DNA from: an uncultured Lachnospiraceae bacterium | GTDB lineage: Bacteria > Bacillota > Clostridia > Lachnospirales > Lachnospiraceae | DNA length: 64,000 nt | Direction of reading: 5' to 3' | NCBI GenBank assembly: GCA_937920345.1 | Contig: CALGVA010000036.1 | Coordinates: 124,001-188,000, forward strand | Shown here: in pieces, positions 1 to 9,000 of the stretch | Layout of the letters: every line of letters starts with the position of its first letter | How positions within the stretch are numbered: the stretch's first letter is position 1 | Translations under genes and position numbers: made by a program | The notes under the pieces: model-generated | The model's database searches: none | The model's input: the letters and a program-made list of their open reading frames with translations, nothing else | What the model was told of the DNA's origin: nothing

Positions 1-88
1 GAACGGAGTTGCAGGGGCAGCAAGTGAAAATGGCGCAGACGGGAAGAACCAGTTTGACGCAGCCATTGACGCACTGAAATTTGACTAA
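1..88 (+). CDS. 3' end of a phage head-module gene (partial)
   Basis: An open frame enters from the left edge and stops with TAA at 86-88. Only about 28 residues are visible, ending FDAAIDALKFD, rich in Ala, Asp and Gly. It lies 14 bases upstream of the decoration-protein gene, where lambda-like head modules carry the head protease/scaffold gene. A protease or scaffold C-terminus is therefore an inference from position only; the residues themselves are not diagnostic. Confidence 0.5.
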   Translation, partial: NGVAGAASENGADGKNQFDAAIDALKFD

Positions 89-102
89 GGGAGGGAAAGA
101 AG

Positions 103-432
103 ATGGCAAAACATGCAGTAGAAACAAGAAGTACAGAACCCAAGAATTTCTTTGCCGGGGACTTTCCTACATTGCCGGATAGCGGGACAGCAGGGGCGAA
201 ACTGGCAGAGCATACGCCCGTGGCAAAGAATGAAGATGGAAACATTGTTGCGGTGACAGCAGCAACCATTGACAAGGTGGTTGGCATTACTGCGGAAGCA
301 GCGGAGAACGGCGAACCCGTTGTATATTACATGACGGGTGAGTTTTTCGCTGACGCAATCGAACTGCCGGACGGCGTGGAAATCGAAGCACTGAAAAACA
401 GCTTGCGCAAGCTGTCTATATTTTTGAGATAG
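103..432 (+). CDS. Head decoration protein D-like
   Basis: This 109-aa protein resembles the lambda gpD/HDPD family, which binds the expanded capsid lattice and stabilises it against DNA pressure. The N-terminus is polar and followed by a beta-rich core; a TAATIDKVVGITAEA segment and a VVYYMTGEF strand fit the family's small beta-barrel. The ATG is preceded by GGGAGGGAAAGAAG. It sits directly before the major capsid gene, as in other lambda-E-type head modules. Length matches gpD (about 110 aa). The assignment rests on length, composition and position, so it is good but not proven. Confidence 0.75.
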   Translation: MAKHAVETRSTEPKNFFAGDFPTLPDSGTAGAKLAEHTPVAKNEDGNIVAVTAATIDKVVGITAEAAENGEPVVYYMTGEFFADAIELPDGVEIEALKNSLRKLSIFLR

Positions 433-447
433 GAGGACGAAAAGACA

Positions 448-1503
448 ATGGCAAATGAAGTATCTATCTATGAACCGAGGACAATGGGCAGGGTCATTCA
501 GAAGCTGCCCCCGGTGAGGACATTTTTCAGAAGCACTTTCTTCCGTCATGAAGAAACCTTTGTGACAAAGAGCGTTGACGTGGATTTCAGAAAGGGAAGC
601 CGCAAGGTTGCCCCATTCGTGTCCCGGCTGATTGGCGGCAAGATTGTACCCAATACTGGGTATGAAACCAAGACATATACGCCGCCGCTGGTTGCCCCGG
701 AGAAAGTGACAACCATTGATGATTTGCTGGAACGCCGCATTGGTGAAAATATGTATTCCGGGAAAACACCCGCACAAAGGGCGGTGGAGAAGATGGCGCA
801 GGATTTCATTGAACTGCGGGAGCAGATAACCCGCCGTGAAGAATTGATGTGCGCCCAGACCATCTTCACCGGGTCAATTCCCATTATCGGTGACGGGGTG
901 AACGAGGTTATCACTTTTGGATTTACCAACATGGAAACCATCACAAAGGCGGCTGACAAGTGGACGAATGAAGCCAGCGATCCCATTGAAGACCTGAAAC
1001 GCTGGCATGAAACAGTGCAGAAGAAAGGCTTTCTGAACTGCGACATTTGCGTTATGGGAAAAACCGTTGCGGCAGCGTTTGTGAACCATCCGAAAGTGAA
1101 AGAGTTGCTGGACGTGAGAAATTACAATCTGGCAGTTATCCAGCCCCGGCAGCTGCCCAATGGCGTGACCTACATCGGCACTATCCATGAAATAGGGCTG
1201 GATATTTACAAGTACAATGAATGGTATCTGGACGATTGGACGAACCCGGAGAAGCCGGAAGACAAGCCGCTTGTCCCGGATAACCAGCTTGCATTGCTTT
1301 CCAGCAATACAGACTGGTCCATGTATTACGGCGCAATCACGCTGATTAACGAACCCAACGGGAACTTCCGCACCGTTGAGGGGAAACTTGTGCCGGACAC
1401 ATGGACGAAGCGCAAGCCCGCAAGAAGATTTCTCAATGTATCTTCTGCGCCGTTGTGCGTACCGCATGACGTGGACAGCTGGTTTGTGGCGCAGCCCGTA
1501 TGA
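448..1503 (+). CDS. Major capsid protein (lambda gpE family)
   Basis: This 351-aa protein fits the phage capsid E family, the structural subunit of the icosahedral shell. Recognisable features are an N-terminal FFRHEETFVTKSVDVDF segment, a central charged helix (about residues 105-135) preceding a CAQTIFTG segment, and a C-terminal half with the SSNTDWSMYYGAI stretch. Length is close to lambda gpE (341 aa). The ATG follows GGAGGACGAAAAGACA. Its stop overlaps the next start. It follows the decoration protein and precedes neck genes, the expected order. Confidence 0.88.
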   Translation: MANEVSIYEPRTMGRVIQKLPPVRTFFRSTFFRHEETFVTKSVDVDFRKGSRKVAPFVSRLIGGKIVPNTGYETKTYTPPLVAPEKVTTIDDLLERRIGENMYSGKTPAQRAVEKMAQDFIELREQITRREELMCAQTIFTGSIPIIGDGVNEVITFGFTNMETITKAADKWTNEASDPIEDLKRWHETVQKKGFLNCDICVMGKTVAAAFVNHPKVKELLDVRNYNLAVIQPRQLPNGVTYIGTIHEIGLDIYKYNEWYLDDWTNPEKPEDKPLVPDNQLALLSSNTDWSMYYGAITLINEPNGNFRTVEGKLVPDTWTKRKPARRFLNVSSAPLCVPHDVDSWFVAQPV

Positions 1504-1850
1504 TGGGGGATTTCAAGGCACTGCTTGACAGCGATATGAAAGTTTTTCACAATCCGGCAGAAATGGCAAATATGATAAATATCTGGTATTTGGAAAAACA
1601 ATATACGATCCCGGCAATTGTTGACCATACGGCAGCGGAGAACCGCAAGAAAACAGAGAAAGACCACGTAGAAGGTATATACCGGGCAAATTGTCTGGTA
1701 TATATCGCCCTGCGTGATCTGGGGTTTGTTCCAAAGAAGGACCGCAAGATCGAAATTGAAGTAGCGGGAGCGGTAACGGAATATCGGATAGAAAAAGCGG
1801 ATTGCGAAGACGGCGAAATCATACTGGAATTGGAGTTGATGGAAGAATGA
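1500..1850 (+). CDS. Probable head-tail connector/completion protein
   Basis: This 116-aa acidic protein overlaps the capsid stop (an ATG at 1500 or 1503 is possible) and itself overlaps the next gene by ATGA. It has an NPAEMANMINIW helix and an HTAAENRKKTEKDHVEG segment, then a beta-rich C-terminus. No family is recognised with certainty. Its place between the major capsid and a minor tail Z-like protein is where connector or head-completion proteins lie in lambda/P2-type modules, so a neck role is inferred from context. Confidence 0.55.
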   Translation: MMGDFKALLDSDMKVFHNPAEMANMINIWYLEKQYTIPAIVDHTAAENRKKTEKDHVEGIYRANCLVYIALRDLGFVPKKDRKIEIEVAGAVTEYRIEKADCEDGEIILELELMEE

Positions 1851-2407
1851 TTGAAATAACTTCCGAAGCCATCGAGAGAGCGGAAACATTGCTGGCGGGT
1901 ATTCCCAAGGGTGCGGAAAGGGCTTTTTCCAATGCAATCAACAGGGCAGTGACTTACTCGAAAACAAAAGCGTTCAAAGAGGTTAGAAAAGTATATGCAG
2001 TAAAACAAAATGACCTTAATTCAGCAACGGCGATACGAATACAGAACGCAAACACTGGGGATATAGCCGGGTTTGTTTCATTTTCTGGGGTAAAATTGCC
2101 GTTGTATAAATTCAACGTGTCGCAGAATGCGCCAAAGAAGTCAAAAAGCATAAGAGCGGGTTTGATGAAAGGAAGCCAGACAGAGTTTAAACACGCATTT
2201 ATAGCACAAATGAACAGTGGACATATTGGGATATTTGAGCGGACTACATCAAAACGGCTGCCCATTGAAGAAATTATGGGTCTATCTGGGGCACAGATGA
2301 TACAAAACGAAGTGATTATTGACCAGCTATCAGAGGAAGCGCAAGAAAAGGTCAACGAGCGTGTGATGCACGAAATTGACCGCATTTTGAACGGATATGG
2401 AGGGTGA
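1847..2407 (+). CDS. Minor tail protein Z-like (tail completion)
   Basis: Translation most likely starts at the ATG at 1847, inside an ATGA overlap with the previous stop; upstream in-frame codons have no role. The 186-aa product resembles the prophage minor tail protein Z family, which helps cap or join the tail. Typical features are the early RAFSNAINRAVTYSKTKAF segment, a basic middle and a long acidic C-terminal helix. It overlaps or abuts neighbours on both sides, indicating one translationally coupled unit. Confidence 0.7.
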   Translation: MIEITSEAIERAETLLAGIPKGAERAFSNAINRAVTYSKTKAFKEVRKVYAVKQNDLNSATAIRIQNANTGDIAGFVSFSGVKLPLYKFNVSQNAPKKSKSIRAGLMKGSQTEFKHAFIAQMNSGHIGIFERTTSKRLPIEEIMGLSGAQMIQNEVIIDQLSEEAQEKVNERVMHEIDRILNGYGG

Positions 2408-2410
2408 GGC

Positions 2411-2899
2411 ATGACACCTGTTATGTTGCTGGATGATCTGCAGAAATTCATTGAGGAAAACACGGCAGACATACTGCTTGAAGTGAAAGTGAGGACGGGA
2501 CCGGCAACGGAAAAAGAGAGGGCGGCAAAGGTCTACAAAATGGGGCTGCCGGAAAAAGACGATAACACGCAGCAGATACCATATATTCTACTGAAAGTGT
2601 TGAGCGGGGCAGATGAAAAAGAAGACCAGCAGCCAAAGTCAAGTGAAGTCCGGGTGCGCATGATAATTGCAACATATTCACAAGACGGAGAGCGGGGATC
2701 ACTGGCGTTACTAAACCTTATTTTACGAATACGGGAACGCTTGCAGAAACAACACATAATCGGCGGGCGTTTCTGCCTTGAATATCCGTTTGAATACATC
2801 ATATACCAAGACACAACACCCCCGTATTATCTGGGGGAAATCATGACAATATGGAGCATACCAACTATTGAAAGAGAGGTGCAGGAAATATGGCAGTAA
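2411..2899 (+). CDS. Probable tail terminator/neck protein
   Basis: A 162-aa protein starting 3 bases after the Z-like gene and overlapping the next start by 10 bases. It has an N-terminal helix (VMLLDDLQKFIEENTADI), a central EVRVRMIIATYSQDG strand and an IWSIP segment near the end. Size and place between the Z-like protein and the tail sheath fit a tail terminator, the ring that ends tail growth. No diagnostic motif was recognised, so function is by position. Confidence 0.5.
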   Translation: MTPVMLLDDLQKFIEENTADILLEVKVRTGPATEKERAAKVYKMGLPEKDDNTQQIPYILLKVLSGADEKEDQQPKSSEVRVRMIIATYSQDGERGSLALLNLILRIRERLQKQHIIGGRFCLEYPFEYIIYQDTTPPYYLGEIMTIWSIPTIEREVQEIWQ

Positions 2900-3282
2900 A
2901 GAAGAACGTCACAGCAGCCGCAGAGAGCGAAAAAGCGGCAGAGGTAGACAATTCTACAAGTGAAACAGAAAACGCCGTAAATGGGGCGCAGACGCAGCCA
3001 CAGACGGAAAATAAAGAGCCGGACACAGTAAAGCTAATCTATATCGGACCGACACTGCCGAAAGCAACGCTGAAAAGCAATCGGATTTTTGAGGGGACGC
3101 GGGAAGAAATCAAGAAAGAACTGAAAACAGTACTTGAGAAATTCCCGCTGGTAGAAAAGCTGCTTGTCCCGGTTGAAAGTTTGGCAGAGAAAAAAGACAA
3201 AGTACGGTCGGCTGGAAACATTCTGAACAAATATTATTCAGACCTTGTTTCAGCGGCGGCAGCAGTGGAAAAGGAGGGATAA
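2890..3282 (+). CDS. Small phage protein of unknown function upstream of sheath
   Basis: This 130-aa protein has a low-complexity, Ala/Glu/Gln/Thr-rich first third (about residues 1-45), then a folded-looking part with VKLIYIGPTLPKATL and an amphipathic Lys/Glu helix. No catalytic or binding motif is visible. It is coupled to the preceding gene by overlap and ends just before the sheath gene. Similar small proteins commonly precede the sheath gene in Clostridia myophages, but I cannot name a function. Confidence 0.6.
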   Translation: MAVKKNVTAAAESEKAAEVDNSTSETENAVNGAQTQPQTENKEPDTVKLIYIGPTLPKATLKSNRIFEGTREEIKKELKTVLEKFPLVEKLLVPVESLAEKKDKVRSAGNILNKYYSDLVSAAAAVEKEG

Positions 3283-3286
3283 GACA

Positions 3287-4723
3287 ATGGCAGACATTAC
3301 ACATGGAGTGAGTACAGCAAAAAAAACGACAAGCGTATCAACGCCCGTTGTCGCGGCAAGCGGCATACATTTTGTCGTAGGGACAGCCCCGGTGCAGATG
3401 GTGGACGGCAAAGTAAATGAAGTGATCATGGCGCAGACATACGTGGAAGCGGTGCAACAGCTAGGCTATTCCGATGACTGGAAGAAGTACGGGATTTGTG
3501 AAGAAATTTATTCCGCTTTCCTGCTTTATAAGACCAGCCCCATTTTTGTTGTAAATGTACTTGATCCCAAAAGGCACAAAATGGAAGTGTCTAAAAAGAA
3601 CATGCAGCCGGAAGACAACCAAATTTTACTTCCGATTGAAGCGATTTCGGACACAATCAATATTACGGATAAAGAAAAAGGAACGGACTTTGACGTATTT
3701 TACAATGATTATAATTGCGTCATTGAATTTCTGGGAGAAAAGCCGCAGACAGAAGAAGTGGAAGTGGGATATAGCGAGGTTGACCCGTCACAGGTTACGA
3801 AAGATGATATTATCGGAGGTTATAACGTAGCCACACACGCAACAACCGGGCTGGAATTGATCGACAACACATTCCCGAAATATACGGTTGCCCCGGATAT
3901 TATATTGTGTCCGAATTGGTCACATGACCCGGAAGTAGCAGCAGTAATGGCGGCAAAAGCAGAGAACATTAACGGATTGTTTGAAGCGATCGCAATTCTG
4001 GATGTGGACACAGCAGAGGAAAGCGGAGTGACACATTACAGCGAAGTGCCGGAGTGGAAGAAAAAGAAAAATTTCACAAAGAAAATGGAGATCGTATGTT
4101 TCCCGAAAGTTGCGCTGGGGGATAGAATTTTTAATCTTTCAACACAGCTTGCGGGCTGCATTAGCGCAACGGATAACGACGAAGATTTAGGCGGCGGTAC
4201 ACCGTGCGAAAGCGCGTCAAACAAGTCGTTGCAGGCAGACAGAATGGTTACTGCAAGCGGAAAAGAAGTCGTGATGGATTTGCAGAATGCAAACTACTTG
4301 AACGAAAACGGTATTGTAACGGGCTTGAACTTCTACAACGGGTTTGTAAGCTGGGGAAATTATACAGCTTGCTACCCGTCGAGCACGGACCCGGCAGATT
4401 ATTTTTACAATATCAACAGAATGTTCCGTTGGGTTGCAAAAAATGTAATTCTTTCTTACTGGTCATACATTGATCGCAGAATGTCGCGGGTATTAATTGA
4501 CGCAATTCTGCAAAGTGTAAATGACTGGCTGAACGGATTAACAGCAGAGGGTAGAATACTGGGCGGCGAAATCGTGATGGAAGACAGCGAAAACCCGACA
4601 ACAGCACTGATGGCGGGAAAAGTCAAATATCACGTCTACTTAACACCGCCTAGCCCGTTGCAGAAAATTGATTTTGTGCTTGAATATGATTTCTCATATT
4701 TGGAAATGGCACTGACGGCGTAA
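3287..4723 (+). CDS. Contractile tail sheath protein
   Basis: The start is the ATG at 3287, preceded by AAGGAGGGATAAGACA; an in-frame codon upstream would only extend into the previous gene. The 478-aa product is a tail sheath subunit (P2 FI type), which forms the contractile outer tube and shortens to drive the inner tube into the cell. Family features are the N-terminal SGIHFVVGTAPVQ segment and the C-terminal part with WVAKNVILSYWSYIDRRM and the terminal DFVLEYDFSYLEMALTA. It is followed by the tube gene after 13 bases. Confidence 0.9.
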   Translation: MADITHGVSTAKKTTSVSTPVVAASGIHFVVGTAPVQMVDGKVNEVIMAQTYVEAVQQLGYSDDWKKYGICEEIYSAFLLYKTSPIFVVNVLDPKRHKMEVSKKNMQPEDNQILLPIEAISDTINITDKEKGTDFDVFYNDYNCVIEFLGEKPQTEEVEVGYSEVDPSQVTKDDIIGGYNVATHATTGLELIDNTFPKYTVAPDIILCPNWSHDPEVAAVMAAKAENINGLFEAIAILDVDTAEESGVTHYSEVPEWKKKKNFTKKMEIVCFPKVALGDRIFNLSTQLAGCISATDNDEDLGGGTPCESASNKSLQADRMVTASGKEVVMDLQNANYLNENGIVTGLNFYNGFVSWGNYTACYPSSTDPADYFYNINRMFRWVAKNVILSYWSYIDRRMSRVLIDAILQSVNDWLNGLTAEGRILGGEIVMEDSENPTTALMAGKVKYHVYLTPPSPLQKIDFVLEYDFSYLEMALTA

Positions 4724-4736
4724 GGAGGGAACACAA

Positions 4737-5255
4737 ATGGGAAAGATAGACGAATTTGTTGTAAGCTATGCAATGTACGAAAACGGTACAGAGTATATGG
4801 GGACAACAGAAGTTACGTTGCCGGACCTTGAATTTATGACGGAGGAATTGAGCGGGGCAGGAATCGCGGGAAAGGTTGAAGAAGTAATAACCGGGAATAT
4901 GAACGCAATGACAACCACTTTCAATTTCCGCACCGTTGGAAAGTGGACGGCAAGACTGCTTGAACCGAGGGTGCACAACATTGATTTAAGAGTGGCGCAG
5001 CAGAACATGGAAACAAAGGACGGGACAACAAGCGTAAGCGGATTAAAGCACATTATGAAGATCAAGCCGAAGAAAACGGCACTGGGAAAAGTATCTGCGG
5101 CTACCACATCGGACGCAAGCGGCGAATATTCGGTGCTTTATTATGCGCTGTATGTTGACGGGGTAAAGGTGACGGAAGTTGACCCGCTGAACTTCATCTG
5201 CATAATTAACGGCAGGGATTTTCTGGAAGAAGTCAGAAAAGCACTGGGAAAATAA
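4737..5255 (+). CDS. Tail tube protein (P2 FII-like)
   Basis: A 172-aa protein of the major tail tube family that stacks as rings inside the sheath. The sequence is beta-rich with the characteristic early LPDLEFMTEELSGAGIAGKV segment and a TFNFRTVGKWTARLLEP strand pair, matching FII in length (about 172 aa). It starts at an ATG after AAGGAGGGAACACAA. An intrinsic terminator follows it, which could lower expression of downstream genes relative to the abundant sheath and tube. Confidence 0.9.
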   Translation: MGKIDEFVVSYAMYENGTEYMGTTEVTLPDLEFMTEELSGAGIAGKVEEVITGNMNAMTTTFNFRTVGKWTARLLEPRVHNIDLRVAQQNMETKDGTTSVSGLKHIMKIKPKKTALGKVSAATTSDASGEYSVLYYALYVDGVKVTEVDPLNFICIINGRDFLEEVRKALGK

Positions 5256-5285
5256 GAAAAGAAACAGATCACAGAAGCAGGAAAA

Positions 5286-5311
5286 GCCAGCGGACACCCG
5301 CTGGCGTTTTT
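5286..5311 (+). terminator. Intrinsic terminator after the tail tube gene
   Basis: GCCAGCGG and CCGCTGGC form an 8-bp perfect stem around a 4-base loop and are followed by GTTTTT. It lies between tube and tail-chaperone genes and may set a step down in transcript level within the tail operon. Confidence 0.8.
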
Positions 5312-5346
5312 CTGCAATTTTTTAAGAAAAATGGAGGAATGAAAAA

Positions 5347-5793
5347 ATGGATGGAACGACAAAAAACAATACAGCAGCAGAAGAAATGAAAAACGCAGTA
5401 TCAGCAGAGGAAGCGGAAAACGTAGTATCAGCAGAGGAAATGCAGGAAGCGCAGAAGACCGGGACGGTGGATTTTTCCGTAAAGAAAGAGGAAAAAGAAA
5501 ATTCCGGCACTTATGTTCACAAATTCAAAAACCCGGTTGAAATAATGGGGAAAAAGTACACGTCATTAACGTTCTATTTTGATCGTTTGACCGGGGAAGA
5601 CATAGAAGCGATTGAGGATGAATTGATGGATCAGAACAAATTTGTTTTAACGCCGGAAACTTCTTCTTCATTCCAGTGCATTCTTGCAGCGAAAGCGGCG
5701 GGAATAGCGTCTGACGAAATCAGACGGTTGCCCGTGCATGATTACATGAAAATCAAGAACAAAGCAAGAAATTTTTTAATCAATGCGGGCTAA
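5347..5793 (+). CDS. Tail assembly chaperone, zero-frame product (gpE-like)
   Basis: This 148-aa protein resembles the P2 gpE/TAC family, which binds the tape measure and nucleates the tube. The first 55 residues are low-complexity Ala/Glu/Lys-rich; the conserved part starts at KFKNPVEIMGKKYTSLTFYF and runs to the end. The gene starts at ATG after ATGGAGGAATGAAAAA. The heptamer TTTTTTA lies near its 3' end with the correct phasing for -1 slippage, so this is the short product of a two-product gene, as in P2 E/E+E'. Confidence 0.85.
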   Translation: MDGTTKNNTAAEEMKNAVSAEEAENVVSAEEMQEAQKTGTVDFSVKKEEKENSGTYVHKFKNPVEIMGKKYTSLTFYFDRLTGEDIEAIEDELMDQNKFVLTPETSSSFQCILAAKAAGIASDEIRRLPVHDYMKIKNKARNFLINAG

Positions 5794-5999
5794 CCAGAGC
5801 GAAAGCCCCAGACGGGTCAATAATTAAGATAGAGAACCCGGCAGATTTCTTGAGAAAGCAAGTTTATAAAATGTCAAGGGCTTCATACACGCCCATTCCG
5901 TTTTTTATGAAAATGAAAATCCGTGAATTTTTCCGCTGGATAAACAGCGTAAATGAAGTGGAAACGGAGGAAGAAAAAGAGCGGAATGAAAGGCAGTAG
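5347..5999 (+). CDS. Tail assembly chaperone, -1 frameshift fusion (E+E'-like)
   Basis: Zero-frame codons TTT at 5773 and TTA at 5776, with a preceding T, give the canonical slippery heptamer T_TTT_TTA at 5772-5778. Slipping back one base opens a frame that stays open for 73 codons to TAG at 5997-5999, giving a fusion of about 217 aa. The extension includes FLRKQVYKMSRASYTPIPFF, an FFRW segment and a charged Glu/Lys tail, like the second product of P2-like chaperone genes. It ends 14 bases before the tape measure start, the expected place. The extension has no convincing start of its own. The frameshift is inferred, not measured. Confidence 0.8.
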
Positions 6000-6013
6000 G
6001 GAGGTGTAAACCG

Positions 6014-9000
6014 TTGGCAGGGTCGCAAAAAGAATTTGAACTGCTTTTCAAGTTGAAAGCAACGCTGGGCGGCGACTTCAAAAAGAGTTTCAAAGAAGCC
6101 GTTGACACCCAGAAGCAGCTGCGGGAAAGCCTAAAAAATGTCAATTCCGTACAATCAAAAATAGACGGCTTTACAAAGCAGTCTACGGCGATTGATAAGA
6201 ACAAACAAAAGCTGGAAGCATTAAGGCAAGAACATGATCGCTTGCAGCAGGAGTTGAACGAAACGGGCGAACCAACGGAAGCACTGCGCCGGAAACTGGA
6301 AAGAAACGAAAGCCAGATACAACAGACCACTGCCAGAATAAAAGAACAGGAACAACAACTAAACAGTCTGGGTGAAGAACTCCGGCAAGCGGGGGTGAAC
6401 ACGGACAATCTGACTGGCGAGAATGAACGCTTGCAGAAGTCCTACGACAAACTGAAATCTTCACAAGAGACGCTGCAAAGTCTGAATGCCAGACAACAGG
6501 AAATCCAGCAGAGCATAGGAAAAACGAAATCACAGCTGACGGGGACACTGGGTGCCATAACTGCGGTAGGAACTGCTATTTATGCAGGACCGGTAAAGAA
6601 AGCGGCAGAGTTTCAAGAGCAAATGTCAACCGTAGGAGCCATATCAAATGCAAGCGCGGAAGATATGGCGAGACTATCCCAGAAAGCAAAAGAAATGGGC
6701 GCAAAAACCGCATTCACGGCAGCGGAAGCCGGGGAAGCTATGGAGTACATGGCAATGGCGGGCTGGAAAGCGGAAGACATGATGGGCGGTATTGAAGGAA
6801 TTATGAACCTTGCCGCAGCGTCTGGGGAAGATTTGGCGACAACATCCGACATTGTCACGGATGCGCTTACAGCATTTGGTATGACGGCGAAAGATGCCGG
6901 GCATTTTTCGGATATTCTTGCCGCAGCGTCCAGCAATGCAAACACAAATGTAAGCATGATGGGCGAAACATTTAAGTATGTAGCGCCACTTGCTGGCACA
7001 TTTGGTTTCTCAGCAGAAGACACAGCTTTAGCGGCAGGATTAATGGCTAACAGCGGAATAAAAGCAAGCCAAGCTGGTACAACACTAAGAAGCGCATTGT
7101 CACGGTTAGTCAAGCCAACAAGTGAAATGCAATCAACAATGGTAGAGTTAGGACTTGCGGTGCAGCAGGTAGAGCATGTCGTTGACGGGTCAAAAGTAGA
7201 TAAGTTGCAAGGCAAAGTAGCGGACAGAACAGCCGCTATGCAAAAAGCGCAGATTAGTTATAATAACGCCGTTGCAAAATATGGAGCAGATTCAGCACAG
7301 GCACAGAAATCCGCAATCAATCTGGAAAATGCAAAGCGCAAATTGGCGCAGACATCCGGGGACTTAAGCTCGGCACAGGCTGGAAGCAACCAGGTAGTAG
7401 GAATACAGAATGCACTTCTCACTGACGGAAATGGAAAGATGAAATCATTCTATGAAGTCATGGTGAAGTTGCGGCAGTCTTTTGCAGGAATGACGGAAGA
7501 GCAGCAGACACAGGCGGCGGCTACCTTATTCGGACAGGAAGCCATGTCTGGTATGCTGGCGGTCATAAATGCGTCTGATGAAGATTTTGAGAAACTGGCT
7601 GGTTCGATAAAAGATTGCAACGGATCAGCAGAAAAAATGGCGCAGATGAAGTTGGACAACATGAACGGGCAAATTACGCTTATGAAGTCAGCTTTTGACG
7701 CACTACAGGTAGAATTAGGCGAACTATTATTACCAGTACTTACAGAGGGAATAAAGAAATTAACTGGTGTAATAGGAGTTATGACAACATTCGTGAGAGA
7801 GAACCCGGAAGCAGTAAAAACGATTGCAAAGGTTGTAGCAGCACTGGCAACAATGCGGGTCGGATTTTTAAGTTTAAAGCTGGCGGGACTGACTGGCGAA
7901 AGCGGCATAATCAGCATTATTCAAAAACTGGTAGGGCTGCGGGCTGGAATGATCGAAAGCGCGGCAACAAGCGTTTCATTTGTGACGAAGCTAAAAGGCG
8001 CAGGGGGCAGCATTTTATCCTATTTCGGGAATGTAGGAACGGCACTGGGCGGCGTTAAGTCTGCAATAGGAAATGTTTTCAGCGGAAATGCGGTAATCGG
8101 AAAAGTAATCGGTTTTTTAGGAGGGATAAGAACAAAACTTGTAAGCGGGATCGCGGGGATCGCAGGGAAAGCCGCAGGAGCATTGACCGGGGCGGGGTCG
8201 AGGATGGTAGGATTTATTCTGACACCGTTTAAGGCAATCGGCGGCAGACTGGGCGGGGTACTGTCTGGACTGGGAAGTGTGATCGCAAATAGCCCGCTGG
8301 GACGCATAGGGGCAGTTATAGGCGGCGGTATATCAAAGGCGTTCGGGGCGGTGGGAAGTTTAATCGCGCCGGTAGGAAACGCAATCAAAGCAATTCTGGG
8401 TCCGATTGGAACGCTTGCAAAAACAGCATTAGGACCGCTGGGAGGTATCGCGGCAAAAGTGTTGCCGATAGTTGGCGTTGTAACAACGGTTATCACTGTC
8501 TTTAAGATGGTGAAAGAGCACTTGCAGGAAATCCGGGAGTTTATCAAAAAGACTTTCGGGGATGAAGCACTGGCGGTGTTCGACAAGGTTGTTGAAGTCA
8601 TTACAAGCGTAGGCGAAACTATCAAGAATATTTTTTCTGATGGCAATATAGGGGCAGCCCGTGAAAAGATACAAGAGATTTTCGGAGACAAAGGGACAGC
8701 GGTATTTGATAAGCTGATAGGAATTTTACGCAGTGTAATACCAGTTGTGCAAGAAGTGATAGGCTTTTTAATGTCAAATGTTGTCCCGGTTGTAGAAAAT
8801 ATACTAAATCTCATAATCGGGCAAGTGATACCGGGCATTGTTTCGTTCATGCAATCAGCAGCACCGCACATTATGGAAATCGTGAGAAGTGTTGTGGAAT
8901 TTATAAAAGCAGCTATCCCGGTGATCGCAGAAGCAATAAGAACATTAATGCCCGTAATAAATGAAATAATTAACATTATTTCAACTTATGTGCTTCCCAT

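Noticed and set aside
85..777. Long minus-strand open frames opposite the capsid genes, and similar ones opposite other genes
   Set aside because: They are shadows of strongly coding plus-strand genes, with no ribosome sites and unnatural residue composition.
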